From positions 23,292,412-23,356,411 of the forward strand of contig NC_045139.1 in NCBI RefSeq assembly GCF_008831285.2: a stretch of 64,000 bases of DNA. The letters are read 5' to 3'. Source of the stretch: Nymphaea colorata (taxonomy: Eukaryota; Streptophyta; Magnoliopsida; Nymphaeales; Nymphaeaceae). Below are positions 14,201-26,600 of the stretch, in pieces. The notes below the pieces were generated by a model, which worked only from the letters and a program-made list of their open reading frames with translations, made no database searches and was not told where the DNA came from. Both the position numbers and the translations under genes were made by a program. Positions within the stretch are counted from its first letter, which is position 1, and the number at the start of each line of letters is the position of its first letter.

Positions 14201-14642
14201 GCACTCCTTTGACCTGCAACCTGCTCCCAACATCAAACGACCCGGTGACAACGGCATTTTGGTCTTCATAATCGTAGAGCACAGAAAGATATTTGGTGAT
14301 GAAACCAATCTGCGGATAGTTGATATCGCCATTCCTATTGCTCTGGAACTGTGCCTTGATCTTGGCCAGCCCATTGAAGACCCTACAAGAGACCTTGTTG
14401 AGGAAGGCGGAGCTTTCACTATCATACTCGGAAGAGATTCTAACGGCGGGCAATCGCCGAGCCGGAGGAGGAGGCGGAGGGTGGGGGAGAGGAGGTTCGT
14501 CGGTTGGGCATCCTGATATGGGGAGTGAGCTAGGGTTCTTGGGGGAGCGTTCCGGCGGCGATGGAGGGTCAGGGTTTTGGGCAGGGAGAGGGGAGGAATT
14601 GGTGCTCATAACAGCGGTGGTGGTAGAGGAACTCTCCCCCAT
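7549..14642 (-). CDS. OEP37: Outer envelope pore protein 37, chloroplastic (OEP37), complete, six exons
   Basis: Exons on the minus strand, in coding order: 14190-14642, 11359-11448, 11076-11246, 10893-10987, 10384-10504 and 7549-7680. They total 1062 bp, or 353 aa plus TGA, close to known OEP37 proteins (about 330-345 aa). All introns are GT-AG and the phases close. The protein starts with a variable Pro/Ser-rich segment (residues 1 to about 65), followed by the conserved beta-rich body. Family-typical segments include RISSEYDSESSAF, IPSLSLPSNVLSFAFKRRFG, VRLGWASLW and the C-terminal FRLKKRWDL. OEP37 is known as a beta-barrel, cation-selective peptide-sensitive channel of the chloroplast outer envelope, inserted without a cleaved transit peptide. 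Introns 1 (2741 bp) and 5 (2703 bp) are long. Intron 5 holds a MITE fragment near 8.0-8.1 kb, an AT microsatellite and a 270-bp purine tract; intron 1 holds a diverged duplication at 12.45-12.54 kb. The ATG at 14642 is chosen because it opens the exon encoding the conserved N-terminal region. Confidence 0.95.
8000..8214. repeat. MITE fragment followed by an AT microsatellite, inside OEP37 intron 5
   Basis: Bases 8000-8132 end in GGGTGACTCTGAATAGCTAG and then GTCACCATTC. This resembles the right arm of the fold-back MITE at 28909-29132 and the fragment near 6.8 kb. It is followed by a TA-rich run and (AT)15 at 8184-8214. Only one arm is recognisable, so this is a decayed copy. Confidence 0.45.
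9841..10112 (+). repeat. Homopurine (G/A) tract in OEP37 intron 5
   Basis: About 270 bp consist almost entirely of A and G on the plus strand, built from GAAGGAA, GAAAGAAA and GGGAGGGAG blocks with very few pyrimidines. The complementary homopyrimidine strand is the OEP37 transcript strand, so the pre-mRNA carries a long U/C run in this intron. Long open frames here (poly-Phe/Ser) are a composition effect. Confidence 0.85.
12452..12540. repeat. Tandem duplication in OEP37 intron 1
   Basis: Two copies of a unit of about 60 bp each contain a TACAGCCTATTATTGCCC block (12463-12480 and 12523-12540). They sit in a region with repeated GTACCC and GTACGG motifs typical of decayed plant MITEs. Confidence 0.6.
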
Positions 14643-16299
14643 TGCGCCCGAGAGAGAGAGAGGAAGAAGCGGCCTTGACGACCCCAGGAAGCGATGATTT
14701 TCTGGTGGAGACGATATTTCGAACTCGAAAAGCGTGTGATTTACTGTGGCAAATCTTGACTGTCGAGCGGGAGGATCAGTGTGGACTCGATGCGACCTGG
14801 CTTTGATTTTTTGGCCCAGCGATCCAAGGTTTACCCGACAAAAACCAATTTCTCATGCGTCTTCAACGGTGGAGAAGAACTTACGGGTCTCAGCCAAACT
14901 TTTCATAATATGTTACTGCAACGCCCTCAGGCGTTTTTCCAAATTTGCTTCAGCTATGACGGCGGAGGTAGGTCACCTATTCGAGGGGCATGAGCATCAA
15001 CCCTCTGTATATTAATGGAGTTTTACATTGTAATTTGAAATTTTCCAAGATCTTTGTCAAAAGTATCACCATCCAACCTGCTTCAAAGTAAGAACGTCAA
15101 CCGATCAAATTAGAATGAGATATCCACTTTACCGTATTCTTTTTTTTCCGATATTTATATCTTCGAATTCAAATTCAGATGAAGAAAGTCTATCCTATGT
15201 CTAAATCTGAAATCTGAATCTAATCAGAATCTGATTTTTAAATCAGAGCTCAAAACACATTATGAAGTCTTAAGGAAATTTTTCCCTCTTTTTCTTCTTT
15301 AGTTTTTTCTTTTAAGAACTTGAAGTCTCTAACCTCTTTATGCTCTCATGACTTTCATAATACCTTAAAGGGCTGTTTGGATGACAGCCGAAAACTGGGT
15401 TTTAAAGGCAAAACACCGTTTTGGCTCTAAAACCCCGTTTTGGACTGGTATAGATATTCTCAACAAAATTCATCAGTTTTTTTCAGGCCCTTTGTAAAAC
15501 TGAGTTTTTGGAAACCAGTTATTAAAAACTACTTAGAATATAATTCTTTTCCAAAATATGGCTTACCAAACACCGTATTTGAAACGGTGTCATTCAAATG
15601 CTTCGTAAAATATTTCTTGCTAAAGGAAAATAAACTACCTCTTCTATTATTCAAGATACATATGCGATTAATATTAAGAAATTAAGATGCAGTTAGCATT
15701 TATATGTATTCAATTTTGCAGGTAGTGTAGCAAAGCGGATGCTAACCGGAAACAGTAATAGTTTAATTTGAATTGGACGATATGCATGCAAGCATCAATA
15801 TTTTTTTCTTTTTTCCACTAAGTCCCTCTTTGCTAGGGGTAGAAAGAAATTTTTTATGAGGGGGACCGAATTGTAGTTTCAGTATAATTTTTTTTTTTAA
15901 ATTTTTATATAGGATGATTTTTTATTTAATTTTCATATAAATTTTTAAGGAAAATGTTTTTGAGTGGGAGCCAAGGTCCCTGCTGAACCCTCCTCGGCTC
16001 TGCTCCTTTGCTTCATGTGGTTCTATGGAGAGGCAGAGGCGACCAATTCTGCCTCTACTATAGTTTCCTCTTTCTTTGTTTCAAAAACTTTTGGAAGGTA
16101 GCCGCTGAGTGGGGGTTCACGGTTTCTGGTGACTTCAAAGGCAAGAGATCGCCGGAGTCAGCGACCGAGTTGAATATTCATAGCTAAAGAGTTATGACAG
16201 TGTAAAATTTAAATTTTAAGAGGCACTAATATATAACTAAACAAAGATTATAATAAAATTAATATATAAATAAGACAATTTATGTGTACTACTGTAGAG

Positions 16300-16760
16300 G
16301 TGGGCATGGGGCCGTATCAGCCCGATAAGTTGGGCCTTGGCCGGCCAAGTTTTCTTTTAGTAAAAAAATTCCAGAAACATACATTATATACACATTTGTG
16401 AAGAAAAATATATAAAAATATAATTAAAATTTAAAAAATTATTAGGTCCAGTCCGAGCCCAAACCAGGCCAGGGGCCTGAAAGCCTGGCGAGTCCCTGGC
16501 CCGACACCCACCGTTGTGAAGAAAAATATATAAAAATGTAATTAAAATTTAAAAAATTATGCCCGACACCCACCCTTGTGTACTAGTGTGAGCAATGACA
16601 CCCCTACTGCATTGGAGCAAAACAATTTAAAAAAAAAAAAGTTCGAAACAGGGATCATACCCCTAAGGGTGGGCATGGGGCAGGGTACCAAGGGTGGGCA
16701 TGGGGCAGGGTACCAGGCACCCAGCCCAACTTGGGCCCAAGCCTGGACCCTAATTTGGGT
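16300..16760. repeat. Cluster of GGGCATGGGGC-type dispersed repeat remnants
   Basis: A unit at about 16302-16515 starts GGTGGGCATGGGGCC and ends in the near-complement GGCCCGACACCCACC, like a short element with inverted ends. The adjoining stretch repeats GTGAAGAAAAATATATAAAA (16397 and 16516) and CCCGACACCCACC (16501 and 16562). At 16665-16720 a 25-bp unit containing GGGTGGGCATGGGGCAGGG is present twice in tandem. A similar GGCCTGGGC-rich remnant lies at 54.14-54.26 kb. Confidence 0.55.
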
Positions 16761-17227
16761 GCCGGATCACCTCGAGTTGGCCTGATTTCACAATCTGAAT
16801 ATGAATTTTAAAGTCAATCTAAATTTTGAATCAAATTTTGCCGATTTTCAAAATGTAAGAGCATTGGATATAAAATATTTGTTTACAATTAAGCTCGATC
16901 TGAATCTCAACATGAATCCAGCCATATATTTATGTATATTAGAATATGAATTTGAATCCGATCTTTTTTTTCTAATCAGACATTAGCTTTTTTTCATATC
17001 TATTTTTTTTAAAGAAATTCGATTGGATTATCCAATTCAAATCAGATATATTGACATATCTATATTACCATACAAAAGATTATTTATGTACAACCAAACG
17101 AAAGATTATTTAAATACAATAGTTTAAGCTTGCGCTAAAACTGCGTATTAGACGTCATTATTTGTATGCATTATTACTTTTACCTTTGAAATGGTAAACA
17201 AAGAACACTATTGTAAAATAAGAGACT

Positions 17228-17393
17228 GCAGCGTAGCCTCATGGTGACTGGTGTGGGCAGTTGCTCATACTAGTCTCTTAAAAGTTCTTTATTTTTAAAT
17301 AAGAATGATATATATATATATATAAAGTGTCCCACCAGATTTGAGTATTTTTAAACAAGTGCCCATCCAACGAATTTTCCTGGCTCCGCTACT
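17228..17393. mobile_element. Possible decayed non-autonomous hAT element
   Basis: The left side reads GCAGCGTAGCCTCATGG. The right side reads CCTGGCTCCGCTAC, whose reverse complement GTAGCGGAGCCAGG matches the left end at 9 of 11 positions across GCAGCGTAGCC. AGYGGAGCC-type ends are typical of plant hAT elements. I could not find a convincing 8-bp target duplication, so confidence is low. Confidence 0.3.
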
Positions 17394-19201
17394 ACATCAA
17401 ACATGTCAACTACTAAGTTTGAGGTGGAGATGTTTGACTAGAAGATTATAGAAACATTGTTGAGAATATGAATCTCATGGCAATGCCTGTAGATGAACAA
17501 GACTTGGTAATTTGCTTCTTTTTTTGTATTTAAAGAATATTATTGCAGCCGTGGCATTGAGCAGGTATGTTGCAAATGTTATCTATACCGGTGGTATTTC
17601 TCATCCGTACCGACCTATATCAACTCAAGACACCATTGCTTAAGCTGTACTGGTGACTTATTGACCGTAACGATGAAGTTGAATGGAGATTATGAACATG
17701 AAGTTTGTAACAATGAGAGCGGGAAACACAATGAAGGAATTGCATGGTCGACAAATTCTTAACAACACTTGCAACAATCTTCGCTTCATTCATATTGGTC
17801 TTTGATGTTTGATGGTATGCTTTAACAATCTAATAAGTTGGACTCTTAGAAATAGATTCTGCTCCCTTTTCATGCAAGCCCACCAATAGCTTTCTTCATG
17901 CCTGCATGGATCTTTTACTTGGATGCATAGTGCTTCTTCTAAGATCACTCTTTTAAGCTCCTTATTGTTAGAAACACAATTTTTTTCAATCATCACTATA
18001 TTTTCTTCATTCACTTTAAATTCATGTTTTTCTCCTTCCTTAGTTCCTTTGTATTGCCCAAACAATTTTTTGCAACTTTTCATCTTGAGCTTGTAATTCC
18101 TTGTTTCAATCATACAGAATGGGCGTATAATCCATTACTAGCTCAGCCCTTGCGGAAGATGCACTTCCATTTTCTCGATCTAAGTATATTCTCAGCAATT
18201 TAATCTCTCTACCACGCTGGTCATGTTGCGGAGCTGGTTATATGCACCGGAATTTTTTGATGATCAAAATGTTTTCGGTTAACAAAACAAAAATAGTTTT
18301 TTTGTAAGGACAGAAAAAACCCAAAAACATTTTTTTAAAATAATTTCCACAGTACCCGTTGCTTCATCTTGATCAACACGAAAGCTGCCTGCACTGCAAC
18401 CCTCATTAGGAACCACAAGACGAACACGCGCTCGGCGGTATGAAACAAGAACTGCCCACGATGAATTCCGATCAAAAGAACAAATCCAGCCTTCGCCAGA
18501 GGGGAAGAAGAGAATACTTCAGATCAGCTCATCCGATGAGATCAATATCACATTGAAGCAAAACAGTTTCCTCGCCCGAATTCCCAATAAACGCTGAGGG
18601 TGGTAGGTTTCCCAGTGTACAAACTCTCTCAGGGTCATTGCCTCGAAACGAATTTTCGTGTTGAACCCCACGATATTCAGCAATCCGTTGCTTCTTCATC
18701 CTCTCCCCCCTCTCCGTGCCCTCGGGTCGCCACCGCCGTGCCGGGGAGATGGGTCGGCCGCCTACTGATCCCCCTGCTCTCGGCCGACCTTCTGCTTCCC
18801 CCGCCCAATTACTGCAGAGATAAGTCATAACAACTTCTTGTCAATCTTCTTTTACCAGTTTTACCTGGTAAATGCGTTTCAGAGTTCACGCTGAAAATGA
18901 ATGGAGATAAACGAAAACGCCTACCACGGTGCATTTAATGTGGGTATCCACACAAACATCTCATATGCAGTTGCTATCATCTCCACGAGACGCTTGCGTA
19001 GCAGGCGGCCATGGTGGAGCTCCAAATGGGGACAATTTTAGGAATCGAAGCCTTATCCATTATCCTGTATGGACCAATGGGATGCAAGTACTCCCAGGAG
19101 CGTGGCCTTCCACGCCAGCTGCTTGTTTCAGAAGATAAGGGAAACTTTTAACAGTATTCAATTGCTCGTCAGGTCCTCGCCACACTGCAGTGTCCGGAAA
19201 G

Positions 19202-20319
19202 ATGGGAGCCATAGCTCGCGCGTTACCTTCATCAACAGCGACGTCGGCATTAGTCGCATCAACCAAGAGGAATAGACCAGCGGCTGCAGGGCTCGGCAGA
19301 ATCCAGTGCGCTCGTAGCCTTCCCTCTTCCACCTCCCTCGCTCGCGATGGCAAATATGAACCAAGTAGAAGGCATGTAAATCCGATCTTTATCTTAATTA
19401 TCTGATTTCTCGCTCCGTCCATTTTCGACGGCAATCTGCATATATGTGTCGTGATTGCCTTCCTGCATCAGTTCACAGCTCAAAACCAAGAAATGGCTCA
19501 TTTGTCCTCCTCTGCCACGCCCATTGTGTAAAACTGCTCTGCAAATTCATTATTCAGAAGATCTGCTTATAGGAGCTCTACCCATCCTAGCAGGCATAGC
19601 TTGTGAAAATTTTGAACCCAGTTTGAACTTCAACCAATAGTTAGATGAGTACAATTTGTGAGTGGCAGGAGTTTTTCCTATAGAAAACGGAAACAAAATG
19701 AAGAAAAGAATGATATGTGTGCCTCTTGCCCTTATTTTAGCCAGCAAATGTCAACTCAGTGTGATAGCTATTGCCAGTATTCGTCACCTTCAAGTTCTTA
19801 CATAGAGGGTGTGTAATGTCATTGATCATAGTTCATGGTCTTCTGGATGATAAGCGTCGTAATTTGAATATAGTGGAATGTGACTTGCAGAAATTCTGTA
19901 ACGGTTGTTTTCCAGTTGGTCCAAATTTTTCCTGCTTTTTTATTTCATCGGGACGTTTTCCGACGAAGCTGACTGTGATCTGCCTGTGACGGTGATGCAG
20001 GGTCTTGACGTGGGGAGCAATCGGGACCTTGCTAAGCCTGTCAGTGACCGAGAACGCTAGTGCAGCAAAGAGGAGGCCGCCTGCTCAGGAAGAGACACCA
20101 AAGAACGACCCCAATGTGAGCGGCGTGCAAGCCAAAGTTCTTGCTAGCAAGAAGAGGAAAGAAGCCATGAAGGAAGCCATGGCCAAGCTTAGAGAGAGAG
20201 GGAAGCCCGTCAATCAACTTTCTTCGGCTCCCCAGCCGACTCCAGAACCACCTTCTTCAACTCCCGAACCGACTCTCGAATCACCTTCTTCGACTCCCGA
20301 TCTGCCTTCCCCACAATGA
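19202..20319 (+). CDS. Small predicted thylakoid-lumen protein of unknown function, two exons with a GC-AG intron
   Basis: Exon 1 is 19202-19371 and exon 2 is 20001-20319 (TGA), giving 162 aa. The joined protein opens with a Ser/Ala/Arg-rich, acid-poor stretch (residues 1 to about 50) that fits a chloroplast transit peptide. Next comes a second signal at about residues 55-80: SRRVLTWGAIGTLLSLSVTE, then NASA before AKRR. That is a twin arginine, a hydrophobic core and an A-x-A cleavage site, as in Tat-dependent thylakoid-lumen proteins. The mature part is short and basic (VQAKVLASKKRKEAMKEAM, then KLRERGKP), followed by a Pro/Ser tail with repeats of the type PTPEPPSSTPEP. The basic block resembles conserved small plant plastid proteins, but I cannot name it. 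The phase closes only with the donor AAG/GCATGT at 19372; the nearby GTAAAT donor gives an early stop. The ATG is the first Met after an in-frame TAA at 19136. Location is inferred from the signal. Confidence 0.7.
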
Positions 20320-20734
20320 TCTGGCCTCAAGGATAATTCGAACAGACCAACCTTGGAGCTACCGCCTGTAATTTCATCATTTCTGCATATCTGAGAACAC
20401 TAATGCTACTGGCTCCTGAAATAAAAGCATTGAGTTCTCCATGATTGACGTGGAAGGACAGTTTATCGATTCGAAAAGTTTCAAAAGGCACAAAAGCGTT
20501 CTATCATATCTGTGGAGGATACTTTCCAATCCAAAGAGTGAAGATGTCAATGGATGGGCTTCAGATCAGATGTACTATCTCCCAAATTTTGTTAATCATG
20601 GGTAGCTCTATATATGCTTCAATTTTAATGGCTCCCCAAGTACTACTTTTGTTCACTTTTGATGCCCTAACAAAGAAGATAATCAAATATCAAACTTCCA
20701 TAGTGCATACAGGTGCTTGCATACTTCTAGATTG

Positions 20735-21127
20735 GGCGGCACACGAGTGAACTCAAGTTGGGCCAGCTCGAGCTTGACTCGACTCAAAAAACTTGAGTTC
20801 GATAGAACGAGCTTGAGCTCAAGCTCGACTTGGCAATACAGCGTCGAGCTCGAACTCAACTCGTTTAACTCATTTCATTAAGTATGTTTCATTTCTTTTA
20901 ACTGGTTAATTCATTTAACTCGATTAACTCATTTAGTTGCTACTCATTTAATTATTTTCTCATTATATTTCAACATTCATTATTTAATTGAGACGAGTCG
21001 GATTCTTAAAACTCAAGCTTGACCCACTTAACAATTCGGGCATACATTTAAACTCAAGCTCGACTTGTTTATAAATGAATCAAGTCCAAGTCGAATTCGA
21101 GCTGACTTGACTCATTGTGCAAGCCTA
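20735..21127. mobile_element. CTCGAG-rich MITE-like element with imperfect inverted ends
   Basis: About 390 bp are built from permutations of GAGCTTGAGCTCAAGCTCGA and GACTCGTTTAACTCATTTA. The left end reads GCACACGAGTGAACTCAAG. The reverse complement of the right end reads GCACAATGAGTCAAGTCAG, so the ends are related in inverted orientation. A second copy lies in the opposite orientation at 53.44-53.79 kb. No target duplication was recognised. Confidence 0.5.
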
Positions 21128-22857
21128 CCTCGAGACAATTTCTCAAGTTGCAAATGTTCCAAATATGACAAGTTTGGAAGGAAATCAAGATCAAATTGGA
21201 TTCCAAAAACTGATGCGCATACGGCCAATACATCAATTTTAAATGTGCTGGTTCTAGGAAATGATCCCTCGCTTTCCATCAGGGTCACGATTTTCCAATT
21301 GAGCTTAACATCCACTTGCTTAAAATCTAAAGCATTTCATTGAGAAGACTTGTATACTGTGGTCAATCTGTTGGTTTTGGGAGTAAAAACCTATGGTTGA
21401 ATACGAGGCCAAGCAAGTTGACATTTACTTAGTAATGGCCAGGCTAACTTCTGATGATGGTAGCAATTATGGCCCTCCAAATTATCCAAACTGGCATGAA
21501 ATTTGAACATTAACACTGTTCCTCCCTATAATTGTAGAGAGTCATGCTTTAAAAGTTCTCCTTCCCCAAAATTTGTCATCACTACACGTGCTGCTCTTTT
21601 TCTTGTTTTAGGACATATGCAGGGAGCGGCACATCCATCAACTACAGTGTTATGCATTCACCTTTGGCAGTGTAGAGTGATAACATCCACCTGAATCGAA
21701 ACTGATGACCAATCTTTCACCACCACACCAATCTTTCTAGTTAAGTGCACTTCGCGGCACTCTTTTCCAAAAGCGGAGAGCTTGAAGATCACTATAGTAC
21801 TCAGCATACTTAGCATATACTTTAGTCAAACATCCAAATTTGATTGTTTTCAAACAGAGGCTTAATCTTTCGTTCCTATATCCCACGTCAAGGTGCTTTA
21901 AATGATCACAATGTCTTGTTCCACATTTCCTAATGCAGAAGCAGGTAAAAGAATATCGAATTTTCAGCATAAGCATTGATTTTGGATGGATATTGCTATA
22001 CACCTAAAAATTTTGGCCAGAAGTCACCATTAGACCTTGGTTCTACCTACCTCTTTCTAGGTAACTTTCCTAGTTTGTTCTGCACTCTTATGTGGGAAAA
22101 CATTATCCTACTTTGCCATGCTTCACTGAGAGAAGTTTCAAGGCATATCTCATGTTTGACTTAAGCTCTTATGTCTTCCTTTCACAACTTGAGCTGCCCC
22201 AGTTCGGTTAAAAACTTTGTACATATTGGTCCAAGATTCAAAAATGCTTACAACTTTATCTTATACTAAATTACTATAGAAACTACAGTGACATGAGAAA
22301 GATTGAAATGAAGATTCATTTGATCTCGAACCTAACCACAAATTGATGATTTCATAGGCCACTGAATCAGCAACTAGTTCAGATGCAAGATTCACTCAGT
22401 TTAGAACTTAATGCAAAGATGGTTAGTATGATATCATGCTTTCACCAATGTCAAGTCGCGGCATGACAATTGCAATGAAAGAAGGCATATAATCTGCCAC
22501 TAGATGATTCTAGTATCGACCAGCACTTGTTCCACTGTGAATGTCCAATGCATCATTCAATTTGGTTTATTGGATCATTCTGTTGACATTCAGAGCTTTT
22601 CGAGAGGAGGTACAATCTATAATTTCGACCTAAGATGGCAAAGTTACTACACAGTTTCGAGAACGCAAAGGAGACGGAGGTCATCTCAATGCGTCAATGG
22701 CCTGCTTAGATCTTCGGGGTAAAATGATTCTGTTGTCTGATGAAACCGATTAGAAAGGCTGTTAATATGTTTCATGTGGGAAGTCACGTTGCACAGGTAA
22801 GGGGTGCAGAGGGCTATGACATTCCGTACCGAAAAAAAACATGCATGGTTGCAAGTT

Positions 22858-22861
<4 letters not shown>

Positions 22862-22912
<51 letters not shown>
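22862..22912. repeat. (AT)n microsatellite, 51 bp
   Basis: Uninterrupted AT dinucleotide run. Alternating Tyr-Ile reading frames across it are artefacts. Confidence 0.95.
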
Positions 22913-22913
<1 letters not shown>

Positions 22914-23633
22914 CGCCTTTATTAAAAAAGTTCGCTACAAAATTCAATCTATTAAAAAAAGAAAAACTAAAACTTTAGATATAGGCTATCAGAAGTCAAA
23001 GCTTTAGATATAGGCTATCAGAAGAAATTGCATGATCACCATCGCGATTCATCAATCTGTAGACTGATATATCTGAGTCATAGCCATAGATTGGAACAAT
23101 AAAGTTGCATTTAACTACCTGGAACACATAGCTTAGAACTTCATTCCATAAGGAAGAGAGAGCGAGAGAGAGGCCGCGGTTCTAGACTGCTAAGATCCGA
23201 GAGATTCATCTGTATTTTTGAAATTCTAAAAATTAAGATTCTGCCGCTATTGACATCCATTTTTCCTTGCCTTCAAGGCGTTTTAATATCTTTGGCCATC
23301 CAATTTTCGGGACCCATTTGCACACATAACTAGCAGCTCTTAACAGACGTGTCATGGTACAGTCGGCTCCCTAAAAATGTGGGCCTCCATGAAAAACTTG
23401 GGTAAACATGATTTCCACTTCTATTACAACAATAGTTTTACAATATGATTGGCACAGTAGTTCTTCGAGAAAAATATTAAACTCATCTAGCTTTATTTTT
23501 TCTTCCATTAAATTCCGAGTCGTTATAACAACTCTACATAATTTATTGGTTCCGACACAACAGGCAGAGAAGGGAGTTTAACAAAAAGACGCTGAAAAGG
23601 AACTCTTCACCAGAAGCTTACCGCGGGAACAGC

Positions 23634-26600
23634 CTATGCTTGCATAAAGCTTGCATACTTTGCACCAAGGAAAAGTCTCTGCGCGCAAAGCAGCGCATTC
23701 TTGCTTACCTCTGAGCTTTCATGATTCATGAGCTTCATGACCCGCTGTTTTGCTTTTAGATCATTCACAATCCCTCTGCCAGCTGGATGGTGCTGGATAA
23801 ACTGTGATATATCATGACATGCAACAGCAAGAGCTCTTGGATCTGAAGATGTATCAAGTATTGTAACCAGCACGCGCAGTATCTGCATTTTTTCCAAGTA
23901 GAAAACCTTCAAAATGAAAAGGTGCGGAGCAAGCCAAACAGAACCAAGAAACAGAGTTACACCAGTGTTTAGCAAGAGAAACTAGAAATTAATTGGTAAT
24001 CAACTTCACCAGGCCATGAACGGCGTGCCTGAAAATTGGTCTGATATAATATCGGATCTTTCACTTAATAATCCGAAAATGAGAATTATAAGACCACACA
24101 ATTCTTCATATCTTAGTTTTACAGAACATTTCTTCTAAACTGCACGATTCCTGCAGTGATGGAGCCATGTATGGTGAGGGTGAACACCAGACTACCTAGG
24201 GTCCTAGAGTAATCAATTTTAAATTGAAGAATGTGAGAATTTCATCAATTTTCTTAAATTACTGTCTGCCTAACCCCGTTTCCCTCTTAAAGCTTTTATG
24301 TTCTATTTTTTGCCCTTTAAGAGTGAAAGAAGATTCTAGCCCACTCTGTGACAAAGTAAAAAGGCCTGTTTTTTCTGTGTAAAATACAGTAGCATGAGAT
24401 GCATTCTTGAGACAAGGGGTACAGGCAGAAAAAATGATTCAGAAGTTAGAGAAGTTGATTACCAAACTATAAGTCTGTTCAATTTATGCTTTAATTGCTC
24501 CAAACATAGTTCTCTGCACCACATTTTCCAAGCAAACCACCGACAAACAGAAAACTTAAAGTAGTTTATAATTTAGGTTCACGTTTAGATTTAAAATTCA
24601 ATTTAACTAATTTTTCTGGAAAAAAATTTTACGAGCTTATTGTTTTTTACAGTAATAAATAAGATCTTAAGCTACACTTTTAGAACTTACTATTTTACTT
24701 TTGTCAAAAGCACAAAAACTTAATATTAACTCTCTAACAACCTGTATTTATTTCATACATTATTTAGTAGTATGTGAAAATTCAAAGAAAACCATGAATG
24801 AGGTGAGTTTCTTAATCTACTATTAATAAAAACACAAAATAATTATTTTTCAATATAACGTTAAAAAAAAGTTCTTTTAAAATATCTTCTCTTTGATAAA
24901 TCCCATGATATTTTTATATGTGTTTGATTGCACAGATAACTACAATTTTCCTTTTCCGTTTTTTATTTGATTGACTTGCAATTTGATTGGAACTTTATGC
25001 CCAACTCCCAGGTAAAATTTCTAGCTCCAGCACTGAACTCTTGACACCTTGTAGTTTTCCAGGTGATTTTCGGTCTAAACCACTAACAATCACCTAGAGT
25101 TGTAGGAAACACACCACTCTAAGGGCATGTTTGATTACACATATAGATTATATGTCTTACTGTATAACACTCAGTCAAAATGTAAACCATACAGCTGGGA
25201 ACTTTTTTTTCAGTTTCAAATAAAAAACTGTCGTTGTTCTGGATTCCTAGTCAGACCTCAAATAAAAACTGTGGTTCTTCTGGATTTCTAGTCAGACCTC
25301 AGGAAGTCAGAGAGAAAACCCTGAAATAAGTAATTCAGAACACACCATAAAAAAAATTGGGTAATTAAACAAGCTCTTAATTTTGTTCACTGAGTGGCAG
25401 TGACATGTTTATATTCCATGGCTACCAACCACGTGGCCAATGACTAATCAGCCGGCTAACGACTAGCATGAGTAGTCATCTATGTTGGCAATACAGCAAC
25501 ACATACAGCAATTTGGATAGTCTGCCAACTTTAGATCAGCAAATTGAAAAGAAGATGAATATTTTATAAAGCAATGCTCAACACCTTTAATCAGCTTTCT
25601 ATCTGGACTATAGATAATAGAGATTCTACTTTTAACAAATAACTAAATATTCTATCGTTCGTATATATGATATCTGCAAAAAGAAAACAAAGGAAATGAA
25701 AGGCACCAGATTTCCCATTCTGGATGACAACACAAGCTTCTCTATCATTGCCAAACCAAACTGATGGAGAGGAATGCCAAGCAGTATCATACAGGCACAC
25801 TATCACTTGAAGGACAAAAGAATACCTGAAAGTTATTCTCCTCAAAGTTTGTGATATTTTCACGCCAGAAGACAGGATCTTTGTGCATAGGGGACCAATC
25901 CAGATGACCAAGAAGGACCTCCTGCTTATACTTGTCAAAGGAACTTAACTGCTTGATATTGTCCTTTAGCCCTTCTTCTAATTGATCTAGAACATCTAAA
26001 AGATCCTGTAATCAGGAGCAGTTAGAATACGTTAATATTGTTTCCATGTCATGGATCAAAGAAAGCAGCGGCCAAAAGTCCCTATATAGAGTATAGATGA
26101 ATTCCTACAAAAACTGAAGCAGAACCACACAAATAGAACATCTCTCAAATTAAGGAAAACAGTTAGAGACGAAACTCAGTTTTCTTAAGAGAAAGCCCAA
26201 AGAGTTGGCTATGATAGTCCATATAACAGCTTGATTGTCTGAGTAGGTAAAACACGATTTCAAAAAACCCTATTAGCACTTATACTTGATGGATCAATGC
26301 TTACATAAAAATTTTGTACTCAGTAAATAAGTGAGGCTGCAGACGGTTACAGGATTAAACAAATTCTTTTCCTTGAGCCATCTCAACCTTTGGCCCACCT
26401 TTTGTATGCAAGAACAAACTTAAGAAGGATTTGCTAGATTTATCTCCACGCCAACGGCCTTGTTTCATCTGTTTAGATCTCCACTCAGGATAGATCCCTC
26501 CTAGGCTCCTAGAGAGCAAAGTCTGGTTCATTGTCACAATTAATGGGAAGCCAAACCTGGCATTGTTTCCTTCTGTGCTGGAAGGACACTTCATTCAGCA

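Larger units (their letters stand above)
14643..19201. other. Intergenic region between divergent genes OEP37 and the thylakoid-protein gene
   Basis: There is no secure gene. It should contain the OEP37 leader and promoter near 14.65-14.8 kb (a CT-rich leader precedes the ATG on the minus strand) and the promoter of the plus-strand gene before 19.2 kb. Repeat remnants include GGGCATGGGGC-type copies at 16.3-16.75 kb, a 45-bp AT block present twice (16397 and 16516), and possible hAT ends near 16.0 and 17.23-17.39 kb. A GC-rich, CpG-rich patch at 18.4-18.83 kb has open frames on both strands that I could not link to a family; it may be a promoter, leader or gene fragment. Confidence 0.5.
20320..23633. 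other. Intergenic region between convergent genes
   Basis: I see no gene. It holds a CTCGAG-rich element at about 20735-21127, the AT microsatellite at 22862-22912 and a 29-bp tandem duplication at 22965-23025 (two copies of CTTTAGATATAGGCTATCAG). Confidence 0.5.

Noticed and set aside
15826..16012. Possible non-autonomous hAT (right end TCGGCTCTGCTCCTTTG)
   Set aside because: The right end looks hAT-like, but I could not match a left end or find a target duplication.
22762..23007. Frames with alternating Tyr-Ile runs (also at 28.7-28.9 and 35.0-35.3 kb)
   Set aside because: Direct translation of AT microsatellites.
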